Assembly (NCBI RefSeq): GCF_019933155.2
Contig: NZ_CP082944.1
Location: 3,164,001-3,228,000 of the forward strand
Reading direction: 5' to 3'
DNA: 64,000 nucleotides
Source: Metabacillus dongyingensis
Lineage (GTDB): Bacteria; Bacillota; Bacilli; Bacillales; Bacillaceae
The notes beneath the pieces are model-generated. The model ran no database searches. It was not told the origin of the DNA and saw only the letters and a list, made by a program, of their open reading frames with translations. The translations under genes and the position numbers were made by a program. Below, piece after piece: positions 7,763 through 16,727 of this stretch (the first letter of the stretch is position 1; each line of letters begins with the position of its first letter).

Positions 7763-8200
7763 CTACTGGATCTTCTCAACATTTCCTTGAATGCGGCTAA
7801 GCATATTTAACAAAGAAGAACGTTCCTCTTCTGAAAAGTCCTTTAAAACATTTGAAATGAATCGCTGCTTTTCTTCTTTATAAGCAACAATTTTCATCCT
7901 GCCTTCTTCTGTCAGCTTCACAAAAGTGACCCGGTTATCAGCAGGATTTTTCCGCCGCGTTACCATTCCTTTTTCCTCGAGCTGCTTTAAATGTCTTGTT
8001 ACTGCCGCATTATCAATGTTCACTTTCTTTTGCAGGGCAGTCTGGCTGATTTCATCTGCTTCATAAAGCTCATGCAAAAGCTCCAGCCTTGACTGGCTGA
8101 TTCCTGTGCACCGCTCAAATTTAGGCATTGTAAGCTTATTTATCTCATATAATCGATAGACTATTTTTTCATCCAGATTGCACGAGTTGGACAAATGCAT
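7763..8200 (-). CDS. MarR-family transcriptional regulator
   Basis: The 145-residue protein has a winged helix with ISQTALQKKVNIDNAAVTRHLKQLEEKGMV and the wing motif RRKNPADNRVTFVKLTEEG typical of MarR. It contains three cysteines, at about positions 7, 31 and none in the wing, so redox sensing is possible but unproven. Two inverted repeats lie over its promoter (8222-8248), so it probably represses itself and the nitroreductase and monooxygenase genes downstream. Confidence 0.9.
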   Translation of the reverse strand: MHLSNSCNLDEKIVYRLYEINKLTMPKFERCTGISQSRLELLHELYEADEISQTALQKKVNIDNAAVTRHLKQLEEKGMVTRRKNPADNRVTFVKLTEEGRMKIVAYKEEKQRFISNVLKDFSEEERSSLLNMLSRIQGNVEKIQ

Positions 8201-8221
8201 CCTCCTCCTTTAATTAATTTA

Positions 8222-8279
8222 TTGACGGGTCAATCATTGACCTATCAACTAATATAATGGAGTTTCTTATTAAAGTCAA
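8222..8279 (-). promoter_or_regulatory. MarR operon promoter and two inverted-repeat operators
   Basis: On the minus strand -35 TTGACT (8274-8279) and -10 TATATT (8251-8256) are 17 bp apart. Immediately downstream are two palindromes, TTGA-CCTA-TCAA (8237-8248) and TTGAC-GG-GTCAA (8222-8233), spaced about 15 bp. GGAGGAGG precedes the ATG. The layout predicts autorepression by the MarR protein. Confidence 0.75.
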
Positions 8280-8484
8280 ATAAATGATTTAGAACTTGCA
8301 GATTAAAAGTAAAAACAGATTAAATCAGCAAGTTAAAGCCAATTTTCTTCTTTTTTTGTTTTTGCTGCTTGAAGCAAACCTTCAATCTTAATCTGATTAC
8401 CAGGGGGATACATAAAAAGATTTTATCAATCTGATGTAATGCATGCTCAGAGGTTTCTGATCAGATAAATCTAGATTTATGAAA

Positions 8485-8631
8485 TCAAATGTATTTTCCG
8501 AATGGCAATATTGACTTATCAGGTTTCCTTACTTCACATCGGACAGAAAGCACATTTTCCCGTAATTTTTTTGCTGTTTCAAAGCCCGCTTTTCCATCAA
8601 AAACTGTACTAATACTTTTATTTTCTCTCAT
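8485..8631 (-). pseudogene. short unassigned coding remnant
   Basis: A 48-codon open frame from ATG at 8631 to TGA contains STVFDGKAGFETAKKLRENV, and the same frame stays open about 10 codons upstream. The composition is protein-like, but no ribosome site precedes the ATG and I do not recognise the family. It is more likely a decayed gene end than a functional small protein. Confidence 0.3.
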
Positions 8632-8672
8632 CCATTGGAACAAATGAAGGGATATAAAAAATTAGTTGAGTA

Positions 8673-9767
8673 TTAATTTTTACGCTTTTTCCTAAACAAA
8701 ACAACAATGAACAACAGCAATGGAATTCCTGTTTGTAATGGAAGATGCAGATAAACAGGAACTATTTTTAGTCCGATATAGAGGTGTTCCTGGATGTTTT
8801 CAGCATTAAAATGAGAGGCTGCCAGAGTTAATAGACATATAACAGAAACAATGGCGGGATGCTTTCGCTTTTTGATCAAATTAGCTGTTCCAATAACCGC
8901 CGCATAAGTAAAAATGGAGATTTTAACGAAACAGCCAATAACTAATATCGAAATGACGAGTGCATCTAATCGCTGAAGAAAATCACCAATGGTTACCTTG
9001 CTGACAGTTTCAAGCAGAGGGAAAATGGATGTTTGTACCATTTTCGTTCCAAGAACCGCAATATCAATAGCAGATATATAACTAAGAATGAATCCGCATA
9101 CCAGTATTGAAAACAGACCGGTCTTTAAATTTGAATCTGGCCGATTTAAATATGGCATCAACATGGTAAACACGATCACCTCTCCGAACGGAAAAGTAAA
9201 CGTCAACGGAAAAGCCGTTTTCAAAACAGGCTTCCATCCATCTTCCAGTATAGGCAATAGATTTTCTGGCTTTACCAAACCTGATGCGAAAATGAAAATA
9301 TTACTCGATAGTAGAAAGAAAATAAAAAAGAAAAAGAAAATCTCTCCTGCTCTAGCAAATGGTTCTATCCCCAGATAATTTGCATATGCGATAATAAATA
9401 TCACCAATAAATTTATCACCAAATAAGGTGTTTGGGTCAATGTAGAAATGACTAAAAGACTGCCTAAATCCCGCAATACTCTTGAAGCGATATAAATAAA
9501 ATAAAGAATATATATGACGGCCAGGGGATATCCAATTATTTTCCCGAAAACCTTAGGGATATAACCAGTCAAAGGAAGATCAGGGTATTGACGAAATAGG
9601 TAGTGGTAGATACAAAAAAGAACCATGCCGCCTAGCATCCCAATGAGGATGGCAATCCATGCATCTTGTTTAGCATTGACCCCCACCCCTACTACAACTG
9701 CACTGCCAAGTTCAAATAAAATGATAAGGGAAAACATTTGAAAAGGATTTATTTTCACTTTCTCCAT
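8673..9767 (-). CDS. spore germination receptor subunit B (GerAB/GerKB-like permease)
   Basis: About 364 residues form roughly ten transmembrane helices of the endospore germination permease family (APC superfamily), which binds the germinant in the spore inner membrane. The N-terminus INPFQMFSLIILFELGSAVV and the QDAWIA segment are family features. I use the ATG at 9767; in-frame ATGs at 9779 and 9791 are alternatives with similar weak ribosome sites. It is the last gene of the A-D-C-B operon, 77 bp after the C-subunit gene. Confidence 0.88.
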   Translation of the reverse strand: MEKVKINPFQMFSLIILFELGSAVVVGVGVNAKQDAWIAILIGMLGGMVLFCIYHYLFRQYPDLPLTGYIPKVFGKIIGYPLAVIYILYFIYIASRVLRDLGSLLVISTLTQTPYLVINLLVIFIIAYANYLGIEPFARAGEIFFFFFIFFLLSSNIFIFASGLVKPENLLPILEDGWKPVLKTAFPLTFTFPFGEVIVFTMLMPYLNRPDSNLKTGLFSILVCGFILSYISAIDIAVLGTKMVQTSIFPLLETVSKVTIGDFLQRLDALVISILVIGCFVKISIFTYAAVIGTANLIKKRKHPAIVSVICLLTLAASHFNAENIQEHLYIGLKIVPVYLHLPLQTGIPLLLFIVVLFRKKRKN

Positions 9768-9844
9768 TAGAAGGACCATCCCTTTGTTCATTGGTTTTCA
9801 TTCTTAGAATGAACGCATCCCCTCATTCTTTTTATAAATCCCCA

Positions 9845-11047
9845 TTATTTTATTTCTTCCAGAAATGAATTGCCGACCGTGCCTATACGCCGTATTTTCG
9901 CGTCAACCTTGATATACACGGGTAATTCTTCAAATTCCTTATCCCAATTTTTTTTTAGTTTTTTCCAAGCTTTCGGATCTGCTCGATGAACGGCTTCACC
10001 AAAACCAAAAATATCTACTTCAAACTCTTCCTGAACTTGTTTGATGGACTGTTCGAACATATTTTTGGCTCTTTGTTCCTCTATCTTCTCTAATTTGTCA
10101 ATAGTTTCCGGTTTCGTTAGATCAATATTACACTCTACTTCCCCGACGTTATATTCTCTGTGAAATTCAATATTTATTTCAGGTTTGCCATTCTTTACTT
10201 TGCCTTTTACTTTCGCTTTTGACTTAAGGAGCTGTAAAACGGCTGTCCCCTCTTTAGGACATGATATATTAATAACTGTGCTTTTGACTTTATTTGTAAC
10301 GGCATTATAAGTTCTGCCCTGTTTCTCATTAAGCCAGCCTATTAATTTATCCTTATCAAATACCGCTAAACCGTCAAAAAGCAATCGTGCCGGGAAATCG
10401 ATCATCTCTTCATTCCTTTTGCTTAAAGCAACCTCTTCATTTCCTTTTATAAATGCCTCTATTCCAGTTAACACAGGTTGTTTCCCGTCGCTTACTAAAT
10501 CCGCAATCAGGTCGTCTAATGTTACAGAACTTGTCGCTGACCATGCCTTTTCTGATACTTTAAGAGTATCAAACAAATTATTGGCAGGTATCTTTTCTAA
10601 AGTAGTTGGCACCTTTAAGATATCTTCTGCATTCATTCCCTTTGCTACGGCAATATAAAAATCTGAACGCAGTTCCCAGTCCCTGAAAAGCAGATCTAAC
10701 GGCTTACCAATTCCTTCTTTTGCCAATGACTCTCCAATCACTAGAATTCGAAGGTGTGAAGGATATATTTTTCTTGGTGCTTCCCTTGTCATTTTTCGGA
10801 AAGCCTCAAATACGGTTTCACCTGTCGCCTGATAGATGACTACTGATGAACTCCCGCCAGTTCCCATTGCGGCTACTTCTCCTGGGTTAACTACTTGAGC
10901 GGTTACAAGATATTGACCATCCATAGTCGTATCTAATCCAATGGCCAGAGTAATGGCAAGTTCGTTTATCTCACGGCGGTTCCAGCAGCCTGTTGTGAAT
11001 AAAAGAACGATTATCAGTATGATAAGTATTTTAAAACTCCATTTCAT
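9845..11047 (-). CDS. spore germination receptor subunit C (GerAC/GerKC-like lipoprotein)
   Basis: The 400-residue protein starts with a hydrophobic signal and the lipobox LFTTGC, followed by WNRREINELAITLAIGLD, the conserved start of GerAC proteins. Further family features are EAFRKMTREAPRKIYPSHLRILVIGE and a long C-terminal domain. It would be lipid-anchored on the outer face of the spore inner membrane. It lies between the D-type and B genes of the operon. Confidence 0.92.
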   Translation of the reverse strand: MKWSFKILIILIIVLLFTTGCWNRREINELAITLAIGLDTTMDGQYLVTAQVVNPGEVAAMGTGGSSSVVIYQATGETVFEAFRKMTREAPRKIYPSHLRILVIGESLAKEGIGKPLDLLFRDWELRSDFYIAVAKGMNAEDILKVPTTLEKIPANNLFDTLKVSEKAWSATSSVTLDDLIADLVSDGKQPVLTGIEAFIKGNEEVALSKRNEEMIDFPARLLFDGLAVFDKDKLIGWLNEKQGRTYNAVTNKVKSTVINISCPKEGTAVLQLLKSKAKVKGKVKNGKPEINIEFHREYNVGEVECNIDLTKPETIDKLEKIEEQRAKNMFEQSIKQVQEEFEVDIFGFGEAVHRADPKAWKKLKKNWDKEFEELPVYIKVDAKIRRIGTVGNSFLEEIK

Positions 11048-11185
11048 AGATTAATCTCCTATCGAACTTCTTCATCATAAGTGTGCCTAAAGGGTAACCG
11101 CCATTTATTCTTACTTAAAATTTAAACCCTTACATTTTTTCTTATCTCCTCTTCAATGTCTTTAAATTCCTTTTGCATACTCTCA

Positions 11186-11440
11186 TCACTTTAATAAAGT
11201 TTCAATCAAATCGGAAAGCGGCTGATAAATAACTGTAATCCAATCTACTGGATTGGGAATCTTGATATGTAAAGCTTGAGCTATGCTTAATGATGTTCCG
11301 ATTAGCAGAAGGATGAAAAATACCAATAGCTCCTTCTTTTCTTTTTTTCTTAACAGAGAAGGAACATCGATCGCGATGATCACACCGACTATGACAAGGA
11401 TTCCTGCAACAGCCACCACTTTCGTTGCTCCTTTCTTCAT
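11186..11440 (-). CDS. small two-transmembrane germination receptor D-type subunit
   Basis: The 84-residue protein has two hydrophobic helices, about residues 8-28 and 38-58, separated by the basic stretch LRKKEKKE. Small two-helix D-subunit genes are known beside some Bacillus ger operons and modulate receptor function. Position between the A and C genes and size fit that class; the sequence itself is not strongly conserved, so the assignment rests on topology and context. Confidence 0.7.
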   Translation of the reverse strand: MKKGATKVVAVAGILVIVGVIIAIDVPSLLRKKEKKELLVFFILLLIGTSLSIAQALHIKIPNPVDWITVIYQPLSDLIETLLK

Positions 11441-11506
11441 TTGCTATATTTAAGGATGGTACGGTGCGATAGTGTTTTTTAATATGCCGATTTAAAAACT
11501 TAACAA

Positions 11507-13093
11507 TTAATCATCGTTCCTCTGCCGATTCTGTTTCAAAGTTTGTTCACGTCTAATGTTTTTCTGACTGATTAAACGAGGGCGAAAAAACATCCGTCCT
11601 CTGGGAACACGAATAATTGTATCGTGAATGTCTTCCTTAATAAATGGCCCAAATGGACTCATATATGGAACCCCAAAGGACCGCAAACTGCACAAATGAA
11701 GAATTAGGGCAATAAACCCGATGAGTATCCCGAATAAGCCAAACGAAGCGGCAAGAGCCATCATCGGGAACCTGAGCATTCTAATTGACATGGACATGGC
11801 AAATGAAGGAAGGACAAAACTTGAAATTGCCGTGATGGCGACAACGATTACCATGGCAGCCGAAACGATTCCAGCCTGTACTGCAGCTGTACCAATCACA
11901 AGTGTTCCTACAATAGAAATTGCTTGTGCTATAGCCTTAGGCATCCGTAAACTGGCTTCACGCAAAATTTCAAATGCGGTCTCCATCATAAGTGCTTCAA
12001 TGAACGCAGGAAAAGGAACCCCTTCACGCTGGGCTGCTAAATTTATTAGAAGACCCGTTGGCAGCATTTCCTGATGAAAGGTGGTAATGGCGATATATAG
12101 AGAGGGGCCCAGTAAAGCAATAAAAAGACTAAAAAAACGAAGCAAACGAATCAGGGTGCTGATATCTGCACGCTGATAATAGTCTTCGGCGGCCTGTATA
12201 AAGGATACAAAAAGAGCAGGAACAACCAGAACAATTGGCGTTCCATCCACTAAAATAGCAACTTTTCCTTCCAAAAGCTCGGCAGCAATCTTATCAGGCC
12301 GTTCCGAATAATAGACAGTCGGAAAAGGACTTAATGCTTCATCCTGAATCAATTCCTCAATATAGCCGCTTTCCAGGATTCCATCGATTTCGATTCGATC
12401 CAAACGCCTATGAACTTCTTTAACAACCTTATCATTCGCAATTCCATCGATATACATAATTGCTACATCTGTGACTGTCTCTCTGCCGATTTTTTTTGAT
12501 TCCAGCCAAAGATGAGGGGTTTTTATTTTCCGGCGTATTAAAGCCGTATTAGTGCGCAAGTTCTCCGTAAATCCCTCTTTCGGTCCGCGAACAACGGTTT
12601 CTGTAGTGGATTCCATTACACCGCGGTCCTTCCCGCCACGCATACAGATTTCGAAACCTTGTGAATAACCATCCACTAAGAGGATAACATCCCCTGATAA
12701 CAGGGAATTCATTAAAGAGCTGTATTCAGTTACATCTTGTATATCTCCAACGGTCAGGATTCTATCTTTCAATACTTGTACAATATTCTGTTCTGTTGAA
12801 AGCAATAGATCCTGATCATCTAGCATGAGCGATTTCATGATAAAATTCTGAATGGAATTAGTATCCACCAATCCATCTGTATAGAAAAGACAAGCTTTAA
12901 TAAGTCTCCCTTTGCCAATTTGTATTTCGCGAATCACGAGGTCGCTGCTGTTCCCAAGCAGTTGCTTCACATGCTGAATGTTTTCATTCAGGTTTGTTCT
13001 TAACATGTCTTCGTTTATCGCATTACGTTCGTCTGTATGTTCTAATGAAGATTGGTTTATACTTTTTTTTGTTTTTTTCTTAAAAAAACTCAC
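11507..13093 (-). CDS. spore germination receptor subunit A (GerAA/GerKA-like)
   Basis: The 528-residue protein has a soluble N-terminal region of about 290 residues and then several transmembrane helices, with the conserved segments FLVDG-type VAILVDGTPIVLVVP and GLLINLAAQREGVPFPAFIEA. A basic tail follows. It starts with GTG at 13093, supported by GAGAGGGG upstream. It is the first gene of the operon A-D-C-B and would act with them as a nutrient-sensing ion-channel receptor in spores. Confidence 0.93.
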   Translation of the reverse strand: MSFFKKKTKKSINQSSLEHTDERNAINEDMLRTNLNENIQHVKQLLGNSSDLVIREIQIGKGRLIKACLFYTDGLVDTNSIQNFIMKSLMLDDQDLLLSTEQNIVQVLKDRILTVGDIQDVTEYSSLMNSLLSGDVILLVDGYSQGFEICMRGGKDRGVMESTTETVVRGPKEGFTENLRTNTALIRRKIKTPHLWLESKKIGRETVTDVAIMYIDGIANDKVVKEVHRRLDRIEIDGILESGYIEELIQDEALSPFPTVYYSERPDKIAAELLEGKVAILVDGTPIVLVVPALFVSFIQAAEDYYQRADISTLIRLLRFFSLFIALLGPSLYIAITTFHQEMLPTGLLINLAAQREGVPFPAFIEALMMETAFEILREASLRMPKAIAQAISIVGTLVIGTAAVQAGIVSAAMVIVVAITAISSFVLPSFAMSMSIRMLRFPMMALAASFGLFGILIGFIALILHLCSLRSFGVPYMSPFGPFIKEDIHDTIIRVPRGRMFFRPRLISQKNIRREQTLKQNRQRNDD

Positions 13094-13416
13094 ACATATA
13101 ATCCCCTCTCATTATGTTTCAAGTGGTTTGCCTGATTTTTGGGGAATCGAATCGATCCTTAAACATCTTTCATTTGAAATAATAACAGGATCTTACTCTT
13201 CGATATAGCTCTGCTCTATTTAATGATCATTTTTTACCAATTTATTATGATTTAAACATATATAGGTTCTTGAGAAACGGGAATTTTATGTAAAGAAAAT
13301 ATAATGATTGGATAATAAGGATCTGAAATACTCAACGCTTTAAATACTGCACGGAGTTTAATCTAACAAAACAAGGTCAAGAATAGGCGTTATAACCATC
13401 GATAGGAAGTTGGACT
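13094..13416. other. divergent intergenic region between two germination loci
   Basis: This 323-bp AT-rich gap must hold the promoters of the receptor operon (minus) and the second B-type gene (plus). Forespore sigma-G promoters are expected here from the biology, but I could not assign a convincing -35/-10 pair by eye. No further coding frame is supported. Confidence 0.5.
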
Positions 13417-14517
13417 ATGGAGAAAAATCATAAAATTAGTGCAAGGCAAGTTGCAATACTAGTTATATTATTTACTATTGGCACTACCATCTTGGTGATT
13501 CCTGGAAGTCTTGCTCAAGAGGTGGAACAAGATGCATGGCTGGCAGCTGTGATCGGTACAGGTTTAAGTTTAATACTGGTGGCAGTATTCATAGCAGTTG
13601 GCAGGATGTTCCCCAATATGACATTTGTTGAAATCAATGAAAAACTTCTTGGTAAATGGTTAGGAAAAGCAGTCTCTCTCTCATTTGTTATTTTTTCACT
13701 TTATTCCACTACTTCTTTATTAGTCATAGTAGGCAATTTCTTAACGACACATATCATGCCTGATACACCAATTGAAGCAATACATATTCTTTTTGCATGC
13801 ATCTTAATTATGGGAATCCGACTCGGTCTTGAAACATTGGCCCGTGCTGCAGAAATTTTATTTCCATTTTTCATTTTTCTTTTCATTATTTTAGCAGCTT
13901 CTATTTCTCCCCAGATTGATTTTCAGAACGTGCAGCCCGTACTTGAAACTGGGATTAAACCCATGATCAGAGCAGTTTTTCTATTTCTAAGTATTTTTTC
14001 ATTACCTTTGGTTGTCGTATTAATGATTTTCCCAGTTTCAGTGAATCGGCCAAAGGAAGCTGAAAAAACTCTATTAAGCGGCATTCTCATAGGAGGACTC
14101 TGTTTAATCATCATTATCCTTTTAGCTATTTTAGTTTTAGGCCCTGAAAATAGCGCAAGACATATGTATTCAAGTTATGTATTAGCCAAAAAAATAAACA
14201 TAGGGAATTTTCTGCAGCGGATAGAAGCCATTTTGGCGATTATGTGGATGATAACGATCTATTTTAAGATAACGATTTATTTTTACGCATCTGTGGTAGG
14301 ACTTGCAAAAACATTGAATATGAAAGATTACAGGCCCCTTACGCTTCCATTTGGAATGATTGCCGTATCCCTTTCATTAATCGTCCATCCCGATGTAATC
14401 CAAAGAGCCACATTTGATACGGAAATTTGGCCATTATATGCTTCAACTTACGGACTTGTTCTTCCGATACTCTTATTAGTAATAAATGCAGTCCGGACAA
14501 AAATACTCAGAAAATAA
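13417..14517 (+). CDS. second GerAB-type spore germination permease, divergent
   Basis: The 366-residue, roughly ten-helix protein belongs to the same family as the operon's B subunit: the N-terminus reads ISARQVAILVILFTIGTTIL, then QDAWLAAVIG and later LARAAEILFPFF. The gene stands alone, divergent from the A-D-C-B operon, with AGGAAG before its ATG. B subunits set germinant specificity, so this may be an alternative B partner for the neighbouring A and C subunits, as gerVB is beside gerU in B. megaterium. Sequence between the two B proteins is well diverged, so it is not a recent duplicate. Confidence 0.88.
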   Translation: MEKNHKISARQVAILVILFTIGTTILVIPGSLAQEVEQDAWLAAVIGTGLSLILVAVFIAVGRMFPNMTFVEINEKLLGKWLGKAVSLSFVIFSLYSTTSLLVIVGNFLTTHIMPDTPIEAIHILFACILIMGIRLGLETLARAAEILFPFFIFLFIILAASISPQIDFQNVQPVLETGIKPMIRAVFLFLSIFSLPLVVVLMIFPVSVNRPKEAEKTLLSGILIGGLCLIIIILLAILVLGPENSARHMYSSYVLAKKINIGNFLQRIEAILAIMWMITIYFKITIYFYASVVGLAKTLNMKDYRPLTLPFGMIAVSLSLIVHPDVIQRATFDTEIWPLYASTYGLVLPILLLVINAVRTKILRK

Positions 14518-14539
14518 GGAACGTGAACGTTCCTTATTT
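14512..14539 (+). terminator. hairpin overlapping the stop of the second B-type permease
   Basis: A perfect 13-bp inverted repeat (AAATAAGGAACGT and its complement) includes the TAA stop codon and ends in TTATTTC. It is the likely terminator of the divergent permease gene. Confidence 0.65.
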
Positions 14540-14582
14540 CCTGAGTTCCCGTTCCAGCTGTCAAAACTGCTTTAATAGAAAA

Positions 14583-15308
14583 CTATATTTTATTCTTGCT
14601 CATAACATGATGCTTTTTTATGGAGTCCTTTGTTATTTCCAGGCAATTAAGCTGACCTCCATATGCACATGAGCCATCAATTCCTATTTTATTATTGCCA
14701 ATATAAATATCATTGCTTTTATGTATAAGGGTATTAGGTGTATGTCCATGTACAATTGTATGCTTATGTGTATGATCATTAAATAAAAATTGATCTCTTA
14801 TCCACATAAAATCTTGTTCATCCGTCAGTTTCCAATTTTTCAGCTTAGGATTAATTCCAGCATGGACAAAGATATAATCTTCGTTTTCATAAAAATAAGG
14901 AAGTTTTTCGATAAATTCCAAATGAGCTTGATCGTGATCTTGAATGAGCCGCTTTGCTTTTTTTACTAAATCATTATCATAGCCAATTTCTTTAAACCAC
15001 CCGCTGCCGACATAACTTGTAATCGTTGCATAACCGCCGTTTCTAAAAAAATGAAGATCATTTCGTTCATTATCTATTTGAATCCAATCATAAAACATTT
15101 GATCGTGATTTCCCCTGAGAGCAATTGCTCCTTCGTCAACCAGGCTCATGACCTCGGATAGGGTTTCCTTGCTCCTTGGTCCCCTATCTATGTAATCACC
15201 AAGCAAAATTAATTGGTCGTTTGCAGGATTGTATTTTATCAATTCCAGTAATTTTAGGAATTCATCGTAACATCCGTGTATATCACTTATCGCTAAAATT
15301 CTTTTGAT
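14583..15308 (-). CDS. PPP-family metallophosphoesterase with a non-canonical start
   Basis: The protein (about 241 residues) has the full metallophosphatase set: SDIHGCYDEF near the N-terminus, LLGDYIDRGPRS, LRGNHDQMF, VHAG and VHGHT. This matches bacterial serine/threonine or diadenosine-tetraphosphatase-like PPP phosphatases. An ATG at 15242 would remove the essential SDIHG motif. The conserved frame continues to ATC at 15306-15308, exactly where the usual MKRILAISDIHG start would be, and GGGGAG lies 9 bp upstream; the frame has no ATG, GTG or TTG before an upstream TAA. So it uses ATC, or the start codon has mutated, or one base is wrong. Confidence 0.8.
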   Translation of the reverse strand: MKRILAISDIHGCYDEFLKLLELIKYNPANDQLILLGDYIDRGPRSKETLSEVMSLVDEGAIALRGNHDQMFYDWIQIDNERNDLHFFRNGGYATITSYVGSGWFKEIGYDNDLVKKAKRLIQDHDQAHLEFIEKLPYFYENEDYIFVHAGINPKLKNWKLTDEQDFMWIRDQFLFNDHTHKHTIVHGHTPNTLIHKSNDIYIGNNKIGIDGSCAYGGQLNCLEITKDSIKKHHVMSKNKI

Positions 15309-15677
15309 GTGAATCGACTCCCCGTATAACTTTATTTATAGTATTTTTCCACTTATGGCCAATCAATCCCTTCTTTTTCTTTTCTTTATCCCTGCTTATC
15401 GTTATGTAAAAAAAGTGCTTCTTCCTTTATGGAGAAACGCTGCTTATAAATCAGGAAAAGATAACATATCCTTTTTCTGCTTGGATGCTCGATAAGATTT
15501 TTTTATAATTCCTGATAGATTATTGAAATCTCTAATCGAGCTGCTCATAATGCTGCTGTTATTGTGGAGCTAGGCTTGTCTCTTTTACATTAAAAAAAGA
15601 TAAGAGAGGATTAAATGGGCTAAATTAAAGCCTCTTTTTCTTGTTTTTCCTGTTCGAAAAAGCCAGAAAATCTTCAT
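15309..15677. other. gap with no supported gene
   Basis: I see only AT-rich sequence and a weak imperfect hairpin near 15600-15650 with a T-rich flank. No coding frame or recognisable site is supported. Confidence 0.4.
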
Positions 15678-16472
15678 TCAATGAAAATCTGAGTGAATAG
15701 GACTGCAGTTTGGCACCTCAGTATTAGATGATTCTGCCAGTTTTATCAGGTAATAGCACTCTTCTCTCATCATATGGTCTGCCATAAGTGCCGAGAATGA
15801 GCTCAGCATCTGATTTGAAATTTCTAATTCTTCAATTTCGCTCAGGAATAATTGAAACAACTCGATCTCAAGCTTCACGTCCTTGTTCATTCTGGACAAT
15901 GCGGGAAAGGAATTGAGGTTAGTCCTTAAATAACCTGTTAATTCTACTGCCTTCAGGTAAAATTGTTCAAAATGCTTCGTAAACTCATCACTCTTATTTT
16001 TTAATTTCTTTTCAACGGCATCCAGGGAATCAGATATGGCTCCGGCGTGGCCTGCTGCATCCACTGTCCATAATAAATGGTGATGAAGCTCGTGAAAAAC
16101 AGGCGGTATTTCTCCTTTTTTTAAGTATTGAATGATTAATAGATATTCCTCTAATTCATTTACCATATGGTTTAGAAAAGTTGGAGTTAAATGAATAACA
16201 AATTGGCTTGTCAATTGTTTTTTTAGAATATCCAGCTTAAATTTCCTTAACTCCTCAGTGAGTTTTTCCGCCTCGAGTGTTAATGTCTTATACTCGCTGC
16301 TGCTATTTGCTCTATCTCTGAGTTCTTTAAAGCTTTCAACAAAACGTTTCGCAGCTGCGATCTCACCTTTCTCCTTCTCAGCCAATGCTTCTAATATAAA
16401 TGTTGAATGATCCGCCATGATCCTAAGCCAAAATCCATGTTCAAAGGCAGCCTTTTCATTAAATAAAGCCAG
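15678..16472 (-). CDS. DUF2935 (ferritin-like helical) protein
   Basis: The protein, about 264 residues and mostly helical, matches the DUF2935 family: FEHGFWLRIMADHSTFILEALA near the start, and a second similar half with HHHLLWTVDAAGHAGAI and ADHMMREECYYL. Repeated His and Glu residues suggest two metal-binding helical halves. GAGGTGATC lies upstream so close that the spacing fits a CTG at 16472 better than the in-frame GTG at 16481, which is itself part of that site. The exact start is therefore unsettled. Function is unknown. Confidence 0.8.
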   Translation of the reverse strand: MALFNEKAAFEHGFWLRIMADHSTFILEALAEKEKGEIAAAKRFVESFKELRDRANSSSEYKTLTLEAEKLTEELRKFKLDILKKQLTSQFVIHLTPTFLNHMVNELEEYLLIIQYLKKGEIPPVFHELHHHLLWTVDAAGHAGAISDSLDAVEKKLKNKSDEFTKHFEQFYLKAVELTGYLRTNLNSFPALSRMNKDVKLEIELFQLFLSEIEELEISNQMLSSFSALMADHMMREECYYLIKLAESSNTEVPNCSPIHSDFH

Positions 16473-16580
16473 GATGATCACCTCTTATTTTTTAAGTCTA
16501 CTTATATATAAATGTATGAAATTATTTATTATTCCACTTAAATTTATGAATGATAATAAGGTGATTTCTCCTTAGTAAAT

Positions 16581-16603
16581 AAAAAAGAACCCGCTTGGGG
16601 TCC
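16581..16603 (-). terminator. probable terminator of the NAD-binding protein gene
   Basis: On the minus strand GGACCC and GGGTTC can pair around a CAAGC loop and are followed by six Ts. It lies about 125 bp after the stop of the upstream minus-strand gene, so the link is moderate. Confidence 0.5.
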
Positions 16604-16727
16604 TAGAATTGTTTGATTGATTCAACTGCAGCTGTCAGGCCTATTTAAATTCTTTATTAAAATTTTTACTTTTGGATCTATTCTTGTTGCTGAGGACAAA
16701 AAAAAGCAAGCAGGCATGTGATTCCCA

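Noticed and set aside
9088-9378. Plus-strand frame with a lysine-rich end
   Set aside because: It is antisense to the conserved germination permease and has no protein-like motif.
11721-12074. Plus-strand frame within the germination A gene
   Set aside because: It is a shadow of the strongly conserved GerA-type subunit on the other strand.
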